Source: Chitinophaga pinensis | GTDB lineage: Bacteria > Bacteroidota > Bacteroidia > NS11-12g > UBA9320 | DNA length: 39,187 bases | Reading direction: 5' to 3' | Assembly (NCBI GenBank): GCA_945897885.1 | Contig: CAMDGU010000028.1 | Coordinates: forward strand, 1-39,187 | Part shown: positions 16,738 to 24,277 of the stretch, one piece after another | Position numbering within the stretch: the stretch's first letter is position 1 | Layout of the letters: each line of letters opens with the position of its first letter | Made by a program: the position numbers and the translations under genes | The notes under the pieces: model-generated | Told to the model about the DNA's origin: nothing | Database searches by the model: none | What the model saw: only the letters and a program-made list of their open reading frames with translations

Positions 16738-18051
16738 TTAGTGACTCAGCCACACTTGCAATAGGAACACTGAAATCCCGGCTCCAAAACCGAGTAAAGC
16801 CACAAAACTGATTTTTTTAAGGTACCACATAAAATTAATCTGTTCAATACCCATAACGGCCACACCAGCTGCCGAGCCAATAATAATAGCACTTCCGCCC
16901 GTTCCGGTGGTAAGAGCCAAAAATTCCCAAAACGGATGATCGGTAGGGTAGGTGGTTAAATCATACATGCCTTGCGAAGCTGCTACCAATGGCACATTAT
17001 CCACTATGGCTGAAAGCACTCCCAAAGCGGTACCGATTAAGTAATCATTTTTTAAAGTGGTGCTAAGCACCGTTGCCAGTTCTTTTAATACACCAACAGA
17101 TTGCAAGGCTGAAACAGCCAACAATATTCCCAAAAAAAATAAAATACTGGGTGTATCTACTTTTTGTAAAGCATTTGCAACCGTGTATTTTTTTGCATCT
17201 TCAGGTTGTTTGCGCTTATGAATTAGAGTGGTTATTACCCACATTAATCCTAATGCCAATAACATTCCCATAATAGGGGGCAAATGTGTAAGGGTTTTAA
17301 AAATTGGCACAAAAATGAGTAATCCAATACCTACTATCAAAATAATACGGCCTTCTTTTTTTTCTTGCTCCGAAATAGATGATAATGCCGGTACAGTTAA
17401 TTTTTTGCCTTTAAAACGATAAGCAATGATAATTGCGGGGATTAAAGCAGCTGCAAGACTTGGCAGTATTAATTGCTTCATAATATTAAGGGCTGTTATT
17501 TGTCCTCCAATCCAAAGCATGGTAGTGGTTACGTCGCCTAGTGGCGACCAAGCCCCACCGGCATTAGCAGCAATTACAATTATACCTGCAAACCACAATC
17601 TGTCTTCCTTTTCGGTGAGCAGTTTTGAACAAAGCGAGGTCATTACAATTGCCGTGGTTAAGTTATCCAGCAAGGCTGAAAGGAAAAATGTAATTACAGT
17701 TATCATAAACAGTAATTTTTGCTTGCTGTTGGTTTTTATTTTTTGAGTCAGTATTTCAAACCCATTGTGAGAATCTATAAGTTCTACAATGGTCATGGCA
17801 CCCAGCAGAAAAAACAGAATGGAGGCAATTTCACCAAGGCTATGAAGCAATTCCTCATTCACCAAATGCGAGGACTGACTTTGTAAAATATAAATAGTCC
17901 AGCAGACCACTGCTGTCATCAATGCTGATGCGGCTTTATTCAGGTTTAAAGGATGCTCAAAAGCAATGGCTATGTAGCCAACAATAAAAACAAGGAGAAT
18001 AAGTGTGACAGTCATTTGTGAAAAACCAATTGGTTGGCAAATATAGTCCAA
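16738..18051 (-). CDS. nhaD: NhaD-type Na+/H+ antiporter
   Basis: The 437-residue protein has about 11-12 hydrophobic segments and NhaD-type signatures such as AFEHPLNLNKAASALM near the N-terminus, FLLGAMTIVELIDSHNGFE, FFLSALLDNLTTAIVM, ANAGGAWSPLGDVTTTMLW and a terminal TGTGGSAIIIGSAAGVAVMG. NhaD exports Na+ (or Li+) in exchange for H+. A second start at residue 13 (MTVTLILLVF) would put the first transmembrane segment at the very N-terminus and is a plausible alternative. It ends 25 bp from the convergent mpl gene. Confidence 0.88.
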   Translation of the reverse strand: MDYICQPIGFSQMTVTLILLVFIVGYIAIAFEHPLNLNKAASALMTAVVCWTIYILQSQSSHLVNEELLHSLGEIASILFFLLGAMTIVELIDSHNGFEILTQKIKTNSKQKLLFMITVITFFLSALLDNLTTAIVMTSLCSKLLTEKEDRLWFAGIIVIAANAGGAWSPLGDVTTTMLWIGGQITALNIMKQLILPSLAAALIPAIIIAYRFKGKKLTVPALSSISEQEKKEGRIILIVGIGLLIFVPIFKTLTHLPPIMGMLLALGLMWVITTLIHKRKQPEDAKKYTVANALQKVDTPSILFFLGILLAVSALQSVGVLKELATVLSTTLKNDYLIGTALGVLSAIVDNVPLVAASQGMYDLTTYPTDHPFWEFLALTTGTGGSAIIIGSAAGVAVMGIEQINFMWYLKKISFVALLGFGAGISVFLLQVWLSH

Positions 18052-18116
18052 AGTTTATGTTTGGATTTGCTTATGGCAACCTACAGAATAGCTAGGCTTC
18101 GTAGTAAAAGTCTTAA

Positions 18117-18566
18117 TTAATCTATATTTTGATATTTAAGAAATGTAAAACCATTTATCACACTATTCGACATTTCATCTAAGGTGGTTTCACTAAGCAT
18201 TTTTATCAATTCCTTGTTTATGGCCTTAAACTTATGATGAATGGGACAAGGCTTTGTGGCCGAGCATTCTTTTAACCCCAAAACACAAGCATTATTTTTA
18301 ATTGGTCCCTCTAATGAAATTACAATATCGAGCAGTCTGACATTGCTTAGAGTTTCCGTTTCTAAATGAAAGCCACCTTTAGGTCCCTGGGTGGATTTTA
18401 TAATTCGGTCCTTAACCAAGGTTTGCAAAATTTTAGCCGTAAAGGCTTCCGGTGAATCTATTTCTTTGGCAATGGTTTTTAATCCCACCCTCTTGTTACC
18501 TATTGACTGCTGGGCTATATACACCGCGGCCTTAATTCCGTACTCACTAGCCTTTGTAAAAATCAT
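18117..18566 (-). CDS. Rrf2-family transcriptional regulator (NsrR/IscR-like)
   Basis: The 149-residue protein has the Rrf2 winged helix (MIFTKASEYGIKAAVYIAQQ, then VKDRIIKSTQGPKGGFHLE). It also carries a Fe-S type cysteine triad at Cys94, Cys101 and Cys107 (C-x6-C-x5-C), close to the spacing of IscR and NsrR. It therefore probably senses NO or Fe-S status by its cluster. It follows norB by 67 bp on the same strand. NO-sensing by NsrR-type Rrf2 proteins is established for other bacteria. For this protein it is inferred from context. Confidence 0.85.
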   Translation of the reverse strand: MIFTKASEYGIKAAVYIAQQSIGNKRVGLKTIAKEIDSPEAFTAKILQTLVKDRIIKSTQGPKGGFHLETETLSNVRLLDIVISLEGPIKNNACVLGLKECSATKPCPIHHKFKAINKELIKMLSETTLDEMSNSVINGFTFLKYQNID

Positions 18567-18581
18567 ATGCTATTGTATGCT

Positions 18582-18589
18582 CAAAATTA
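18582..18589 (-). promoter_or_regulatory. Candidate -7 box for the rrf2 gene
   Basis: TAATTTTG on the minus strand matches TAnnTTTG and ends 15 bp before the rrf2 ATG, so the regulator may have its own promoter besides read-through from norB. Confidence 0.4.
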
Positions 18590-18591
18590 GG

Positions 18592-18605
18592 ATAATAATT
18601 ACTAT
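18592..18605. promoter_or_regulatory. AT-rich near-palindrome, possible Rrf2 operator
   Basis: ATAATAATTACTAT is palindromic around TAATTA except for one base pair. It lies directly upstream of the rrf2 -7 box, in the spacer where a repressor would block transcription. Assignment as an autoregulatory operator is inferred. Confidence 0.3.
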
Positions 18606-18633
18606 TCTTATGATTGACTTTGGTTATAATAAA

Positions 18634-19974
18634 TTACTTTAAATGAATGATAAACCTGTTTTTCCAGTAGGTTTTTATCAAAACGATAGCCAAAATGGTA
18701 AATGAAATTAGGAGGCCTAGACCTGCCACAAAAAATGTAGTAAAATATGGGGTTAAACTAACCATCATTTTAGAATAACTGGATTGATTTTCACTCATTT
18801 GCCAAATACTCTTTTTAATGCCGGCCATAATTAAGGATAACCAAAAAATCAACAAACTGAATTGTAAAAACCAGAAAGATAGGGTAGAAAGGTTGGTTAC
18901 TATTTTACTGGTTTCTCTTTTAAAATCGAAGAACTCAAAGCAGGCGGCAAAAATAATCATACTGTTGATGCCAATTGTGGTACCCATAGCATGAGATACC
19001 GTAATATGTGTGCCATGAGTGTATAAATTTATGGCTGGAATTGACATTAAAATAGCTTGTCCCATGTTAATGAAAACCCAAATATCAGCGGCTATTATAA
19101 ATCGGTATGGAAAATAATGGTAGTGTTTTTGAACATCACTAACGGTTTGTTTCCATGTGTAAAGTATTCGCACAAAAAATATCCATTCAGTCATGCTTAC
19201 TATATACCCAACATACCGAATATATTGCTCTGTAGGTAGTGTATAAATATGATGTCCCCAGTTAAACATTAAATTAAATAACCCTAAAAAAAACATACCA
19301 AACGCCAGTTTGCTGCGGCCAACGTGCTTGTTGTTTTCAAATTTATCCATCAAAAAGAAAGCGGTTCCATAAAGAATCTGATTCCATGAACCAACTAACG
19401 AACCGTTGACTTTCCATTGTATGGTCATATCAGTTACAAAATGTTCGCGGAAATATGAAAATATCCAAAGGTAGTTTTCGATAAAGGTGAAGAGGAAGAA
19501 AATAATTCCAGTTAGCCACATCCAAATATAGACTGGCCAATCCTTTATCTTTTTTGAAATTTTTACAAAATTCACCAAAAAAATAATCCAAGCAATGGTA
19601 ATTGGAAGTGCCCATATTGGATTAAACTCCCAATACTCTCTTCCTCCAAAGCTTTTAGTAAAATAGGAATTAAAAATACCTGCCAGTGCTATTATCCAAA
19701 GTACCCATTGTGTTAGGTCGGCAAAGTTGCTTAATTCTTTATCTGTATAAAATTGCAAGCAGCAATACACACATCCTGTGGCACCAAGTATAATCCAAAA
19801 TACTGCAGATGAAACATGCAATGGCCTTAGGGTTGTAAAACCTAACGTATCCTTTAAAAAATCGGGAACCAAATAACTAATGGTTGATAATACGCCAAAG
19901 ATTAAACCCAATAAAAGCATAACCAATGCAGTTAATAAAAAAAGTTTGCCGATGGATAAGTTTGTCCTTTTCAT
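18634..19974 (-). CDS. norB: NorB-like heme-copper oxidase subunit with an altered active site
   Basis: A 446-residue protein with about 12 hydrophobic segments and the cNOR large-subunit layout. Compared with P. aeruginosa NorB (from memory): His60 is His53; FeB ligands His258-His259 are His241-His242; Glu280 is Glu263; heme b3 ligand His347 is His328. FeB ligand His207 is Asn190 (WKVNGSLVGSWN), Glu211 is Val194, Glu215 is Asn198, and low-spin heme ligand His349 is Met330 (TVSHAMG). FeB would keep only two His, and heme b may be His/Met. It overlaps norC by 4 bp. NO reduction cannot be assumed; another NO chemistry or sensing is possible. Confidence 0.8.
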   Translation of the reverse strand: MKRTNLSIGKLFLLTALVMLLLGLIFGVLSTISYLVPDFLKDTLGFTTLRPLHVSSAVFWIILGATGCVYCCLQFYTDKELSNFADLTQWVLWIIALAGIFNSYFTKSFGGREYWEFNPIWALPITIAWIIFLVNFVKISKKIKDWPVYIWMWLTGIIFFLFTFIENYLWIFSYFREHFVTDMTIQWKVNGSLVGSWNQILYGTAFFLMDKFENNKHVGRSKLAFGMFFLGLFNLMFNWGHHIYTLPTEQYIRYVGYIVSMTEWIFFVRILYTWKQTVSDVQKHYHYFPYRFIIAADIWVFINMGQAILMSIPAINLYTHGTHITVSHAMGTTIGINSMIIFAACFEFFDFKRETSKIVTNLSTLSFWFLQFSLLIFWLSLIMAGIKKSIWQMSENQSSYSKMMVSLTPYFTTFFVAGLGLLISFTILAIVLIKTYWKNRFIIHLK

Positions 19975-20378
19975 TTCTGATTAATCATTCCTGTTTTTGA
20001 AATAGTATACTTGCGTGGATCTGCTAATCCGCTGGCATCTACTGATTTTAGAAACTCAATAAGGCATTTATAGTCGTCATTCGGCATGTTATAACATGGC
20101 ATTTGTTTTACCCCGTATTTCAGTATTTGCTTTATCATCCTTTCTCCCTTTTTAGGATTGGATACTACGTTGGTTAAGTCGGGACCCAAATATCCTCCCA
20201 ATCCATACAATTGATGGCAACTCTGGCAATTGTATTTTTGCCAGACAATGCGCCCAGAAACAGCTTTTTCGGAATCAATAGTTGACATTTTGGCTACCGT
20301 TAAAGGAGTTAAATAAATGGAAAGAGTATAAATCAGGAATAAAAAGCAAAGTGAAAAAAACAGATGAATCGGTTTCAT
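19971..20378 (-). CDS. norC: NorC-like membrane-anchored cytochrome c
   Basis: A 135-residue protein with one N-terminal transmembrane helix (about 5-27) and a single c-heme site CQSCH (Cys51, Cys54, His55) in the NorC-type context GRIVWQKYNC...GGYLGPDLTNV. A later MP (MPCYNMPNDDY) supplies the Met ligand. NorC passes electrons from a soluble donor to the NorB hemes. It starts 18 bp after the tyrosine phenol-lyase gene, with no promoter motif seen between, and overlaps norB by 4 bp (ATGA-type). Unlike its partner it shows no missing key residue. Confidence 0.9.
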   Translation of the reverse strand: MKPIHLFFSLCFLFLIYTLSIYLTPLTVAKMSTIDSEKAVSGRIVWQKYNCQSCHQLYGLGGYLGPDLTNVVSNPKKGERMIKQILKYGVKQMPCYNMPNDDYKCLIEFLKSVDASGLADPRKYTISKTGMINQK

Positions 20379-20396
20379 ACAGAATGATTTTAAAAA

Positions 20397-21782
20397 TTAC
20401 ATCTTTTGAAATTTAGCCTGAAAAAAACGTAAGTATTTTGGTTCGTAAACCATTTTTAATCCTTTTATGGATTTTCGTTTGTCGTACACATTTGCGGCCG
20501 ATTCGGCAATTACATCCATATGAGCCTGAGTATAAACCCGCCGAGGAATGGTAAATCTAACGAGTTCAAGTTGAGGGTAATAATTTTCACCGTTGGCTTT
20601 TCTTCCTGCCGATACAATGCCTCGTTCCATTGTTCGAACACCAGAATCAATATACATTTCGGCAGCCAAAGTTTGTGCCGGAAACTGGTCTTGAGTAAGG
20701 TGAGGTAAAAATGCTTTGGCATCAACAAATATGCCGTGTCCGCCAATGGGTTTCACTATGGGAACACCATATTCCATCATTCTATGTCCCAAATATTCTA
20801 CTTGCCCAACTCTGGCACGCTGGTGATTATCATCCAAGCTCTCGGCTATTCCTACAGCAATGGCTTCCATGTCGCGACCTGCCAAACCTCCGTAGGTGTG
20901 TAACCCTTCATACACCACCACTAAATTTCTAGCTTCTTCAAAAACATCCCACTCGTTGGTAGCCATAAATCCGCCAATATTAACCAAAGCATCTTTTTTA
21001 GCACTCATTGTGGCTCCGTCAGTAAGTGAGCAAATTTCAAAAACTATTTCTTTAATGGTTTTCTTATCATACCCTTCTTCGCGTTGTTGAATGAAGTAAG
21101 CATTTTCAGCCACGCGGGTCATGTCGTGTATTATTCTGATTTTGTGTTGGCTGGTGTAGGCACGCAATTCTTTCAAATTGGCCATGCTTACAGGCTGACC
21201 TCCGGCTAAGTTTACATTGGTAGCCAAACTTACATAAGGAATTTTTGAAGCCCCATGTTCTTTTACCAGTTTATATAACTTAGCTAAGTCTACATTGCCT
21301 TTAAACGGATGATCATTAAGCGGTTCATGAGCTTCGTCAATAATAATATCAGCAAAAATGCCTCCCGCCAATTCCTGATGTAAACGGGTAGTTGTAAAGT
21401 ACATATTGCCCGGAATGATGTCGCCTTTTTTGATTAAGATTTTTGATAAAATATTTTCGGCAGCCCTTCCCTGGTGGGTAGGTACAATGTATTTATAACC
21501 GTAATATTTTTGAATGGCAGCTTCCAGTTTGTAATAACTTTTACTTCCTGCATAAGCCTCGTCACCGGTCATAAAAGCACCCCATTGGCGGTCGCTCATG
21601 GAGTTGGTGCCACTGTCGGTCAGCAGATCGATATATACATCTTCCGATTTCAGTAAAAATGTATTGTATCCGGCTTTTTTAATTGCTTTTATCCGTTGCT
21701 GTCTGGTTGTCATTTTCAATAATTCAACCATTTTCATTTTGTAAGGCTCAGCCCACGAATGTTTGTTTATTGTATGTTTCAT
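20397..21782 (-). CDS. tpl: Tyrosine phenol-lyase (beta-elimination PLP enzyme)
   Basis: The 461-residue protein belongs to the tyrosine phenol-lyase/tryptophanase family: LTDSGTNSMSDRQWG, IVPTHQGRAAEN, NMYFTTTR, and a PLP-binding SAKKD (Lys263). Residues reported to separate the two activities point to tyrosine phenol-lyase. TMERG gives Arg387 (Arg381 in C. freundii), where tryptophanases have Ile/Val, and LRFF gives Phe453 (Phe448), where tryptophanases have His. It would convert tyrosine to phenol, pyruvate and ammonia. It overlaps nadB by 4 bp and precedes norC by 18 bp. Confidence 0.82.
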   Translation of the reverse strand: MKHTINKHSWAEPYKMKMVELLKMTTRQQRIKAIKKAGYNTFLLKSEDVYIDLLTDSGTNSMSDRQWGAFMTGDEAYAGSKSYYKLEAAIQKYYGYKYIVPTHQGRAAENILSKILIKKGDIIPGNMYFTTTRLHQELAGGIFADIIIDEAHEPLNDHPFKGNVDLAKLYKLVKEHGASKIPYVSLATNVNLAGGQPVSMANLKELRAYTSQHKIRIIHDMTRVAENAYFIQQREEGYDKKTIKEIVFEICSLTDGATMSAKKDALVNIGGFMATNEWDVFEEARNLVVVYEGLHTYGGLAGRDMEAIAVGIAESLDDNHQRARVGQVEYLGHRMMEYGVPIVKPIGGHGIFVDAKAFLPHLTQDQFPAQTLAAEMYIDSGVRTMERGIVSAGRKANGENYYPQLELVRFTIPRRVYTQAHMDVIAESAANVYDKRKSIKGLKMVYEPKYLRFFQAKFQKM

Positions 21783-23323
21783 AGTGAATGATATAATTGT
21801 TTGTTATGTTTTGTTAAAGTTTCTTTTTTGGTAATGTATTGAAGCGACTGGCTTACAATAAGTTTTGCCACGGCCAGTAAATTTTTAAGTTCCCATAAAT
21901 CAGTATGAGGCGCATTGCCCTTAAATTCTGAAAATATTATGTTTTCAATTTTAATAAGTCTTTGCCGGGCTTCTTGCAAATTGGTTTGGATTTTTACAAT
22001 ACCTGCTTTTTGTATCATCAAGGTTTGTATTTCATTTTTAATTTCGTTTATTCGTTTTGAATCTACTGTTTGTTCCCGAACGGATTCGATTTCAAAATTT
22101 GTTGGTTGTTCAAAAGTATCAATGGTTTGTAATACATGCAAGCCGGCTTCATTTGCAAAAACCACCGCTTCAAGCAAGGAGTTGGAAGCCAAACGGTTTG
22201 AACCATGTAACCCGCTGCAAGAGCATTCGCCACAGGCATATAAATTTGGTATAGAGGTTTGTGCTTTTTTATTAACCGCAATACCCCCGCATTGGTAATG
22301 AGCTGCCGGAGCCACCGGTATCCAATCGTTGCTTATATCTATTCCTACCTTAAGGCAGTAGCTATAAATATTAGGAAAATGGGTTTTGAAATTGGTAAGG
22401 TCAAGATGTCGGCAATCCATAAATACATGCTCTTCTCCCGATTTTTTCAGTTCGGTATAAATGGCTTCTGAAATAATATCACGTGTAGCCAGTTCGCCTC
22501 GTGTGTCATAATCAAATAAAAATCGCTGCCCTTTTTTATTTACCAAAGTAGCTCCAAATCCTCTTACGGCTTCCGAAATTAAAAAAGAAGGTGACTGGCC
22601 TTTTTGGTAAAATGCTGTGGGATGAAACTGGATAAACTGCATATTTTCTATAGCCACATTGGCTCTATAAGCCATAGCAACGCCATCGCCGGTTGAAACC
22701 GTTGGGTTGGTTGTGGTTTTATAAACCTGACCTGAACCACCGGTTGCCAGTATGGTTACTCGCGAGGTAAATATGTCAATGGTATGGTCTTTTTGATTTA
22801 AAACCGTGGCTCCATAACAAACGGAATGGTTAGTATCGGTTATTAAATCCAAAGCAAAATGATGTTGAAAAATTTTAACATTTGGAAACTGACGGCTGTA
22901 AAGAAGCAGTTTTTTTTCAATTTCTAAACCTGTGGTATCCTGATGGTGCAGTATGCGAGCTTGTGAATGCCCACCTTCCAATCCGGCAGAAAATTTCCCA
23001 TTCTCTTTTTTGTCAAATTCAACACCCCACTCAATCAATTCTTTCAGGCGTTCGGGGGCTTTTTTTACCACCATTTCTACCACACTCTTATTGCAAAGTC
23101 CACCACCTGCCTTTAGGGTGTCGTCAATATGTTGCTGAAACGAATCGGTAAGTTTATTCAATACCACCGCTATACCCCCTTGGGCATAGCGTGTGTTGCT
23201 TTCGGCTTTATCAGCTTTGGCAAGTATGCAAATAGATAAATCGGGTCGTTCTTTAGCTATGTGAAGCGCAAATGAAAGTCCGGCAATTCCGGAACCTATT
23301 ATCAGTATATCGCTTTTATGCAT
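21779..23323 (-). CDS. nadB: L-aspartate oxidase NadB
   Basis: The 514-residue flavoprotein starts with the FAD dinucleotide motif ILIIGSGIAGLSFALHIA (about 5-22) and shows the fumarate-reductase/NadB active-site segments NTRYAQGGIAVV, GGHSQARILHHQDTTG, ATGGSGQVY and GLHGSNRLASNSLLEAVVF. NadB oxidises L-aspartate to iminoaspartate, the substrate of NadA, at the start of de novo NAD synthesis. It begins 3 bp after nadA ends and overlaps tpl by 4 bp, so the three are probably translated from one mRNA. Confidence 0.95.
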   Translation of the reverse strand: MHKSDILIIGSGIAGLSFALHIAKERPDLSICILAKADKAESNTRYAQGGIAVVLNKLTDSFQQHIDDTLKAGGGLCNKSVVEMVVKKAPERLKELIEWGVEFDKKENGKFSAGLEGGHSQARILHHQDTTGLEIEKKLLLYSRQFPNVKIFQHHFALDLITDTNHSVCYGATVLNQKDHTIDIFTSRVTILATGGSGQVYKTTTNPTVSTGDGVAMAYRANVAIENMQFIQFHPTAFYQKGQSPSFLISEAVRGFGATLVNKKGQRFLFDYDTRGELATRDIISEAIYTELKKSGEEHVFMDCRHLDLTNFKTHFPNIYSYCLKVGIDISNDWIPVAPAAHYQCGGIAVNKKAQTSIPNLYACGECSCSGLHGSNRLASNSLLEAVVFANEAGLHVLQTIDTFEQPTNFEIESVREQTVDSKRINEIKNEIQTLMIQKAGIVKIQTNLQEARQRLIKIENIIFSEFKGNAPHTDLWELKNLLAVAKLIVSQSLQYITKKETLTKHNKQLYHSL

Positions 23324-23326
23324 GGT

Positions 23327-24265
23327 TTAGGCAGAAATTTCAAGCATTCGTCTTAAAGGTATCAGTGCTTTTTTCCGTGTAATTTCAGGTACGTTTACCT
23401 CGGGGGTTTCGTCTCTTAGGCAACGGTAAAGTTTTTCTAATGTATTCATTTTCATATACGGACACTCACTGCAAGCACAGGTATTGTTCTCTACCGCAGG
23501 TGCCGGTATCAGTAATTTTCCGGGCACTTCCTTCTTCATTTGATAAAGGATTCCGGCCTCGGTGGCTATAATAAATTCAGGGCAATCGCTATTTTTTATG
23601 TAATTAATCATGCCGCTGGTAGAGCCAATGTAATTTGCCATTTCCAAAATCGGAGTTTCTGATTCGGGGTGTGCTACGATATCAGCATTAGGAAATTGTT
23701 TTGATAAAGCTTTTAGTTTGTCAACCGAAAAAGCCTCGTGAACCATGCAAGCTCCTTGCCACAAAACCAGCTCTCTGCCGGTTTCATTTATCAGGTATTT
23801 TCCCAAATTTTTATCAGGACCAAATACGATTGGTTCCTCTTTTGGCAGAGATTCAATCAACTTTTTGGCATTGGCGGATGTGCAAATAATATCGCTTAGT
23901 GCTTTTACCTCAGCCGAACAGTTTACATAGGTAATTACTGTATGGTTGGGGTGCAAATGAATGAAATTTTCAAAAGCATCAGATGGACATGAATCGGCTA
24001 ATGAACAACCTGCATTCAAATCGGGTAAGAGGACTTTTTTGGCAGGGTTTAAAATTTTTGCTGTTTCGGCCATGAAATAAACACCGGCAAATACAATAAT
24101 ATCCGCATTGGTTTTAGCCGCTTCAATGGATAATCCCAAACTATCCCCTACAAAATCGGCTATATCCTGAATAGCGGGTTCCTGATAGTAATGGGCCAGT
24201 ATAATAGCATTCTTTTCTTTTTTCAGTTCAAGAATTTTTTGAGTTATAGTTAGTTCTCTCATCAA
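23327..24265 (-). CDS. nadA: Quinolinate synthase NadA ([4Fe-4S])
   Basis: The 312-residue protein matches Nad[41 protein letters not shown], and cluster cysteines Cys87 (NAGCSLAD), Cys173 ([11 protein letters not shown]) and Cys268 (CACSECPYM). NadA condenses iminoaspartate with DHAP to quinolinate, using an exposed Fe-S cluster that is sensitive to oxygen and, in general, NO. It follows the 611-aa unknown gene by 12 bp and precedes nadB by 3 bp. Co-location with a NOR-like complex and an Rrf2 regulator is unusual. Confidence 0.95.
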   Translation of the reverse strand: MMRELTITQKILELKKEKNAIILAHYYQEPAIQDIADFVGDSLGLSIEAAKTNADIIVFAGVYFMAETAKILNPAKKVLLPDLNAGCSLADSCPSDAFENFIHLHPNHTVITYVNCSAEVKALSDIICTSANAKKLIESLPKEEPIVFGPDKNLGKYLINETGRELVLWQGACMVHEAFSVDKLKALSKQFPNADIVAHPESETPILEMANYIGSTSGMINYIKNSDCPEFIIATEAGILYQMKKEVPGKLLIPAPAVENNTCACSECPYMKMNTLEKLYRCLRDETPEVNVPEITRKKALIPLRRMLEISA

Positions 24266-24277
24266 ATGCTAATTTTA

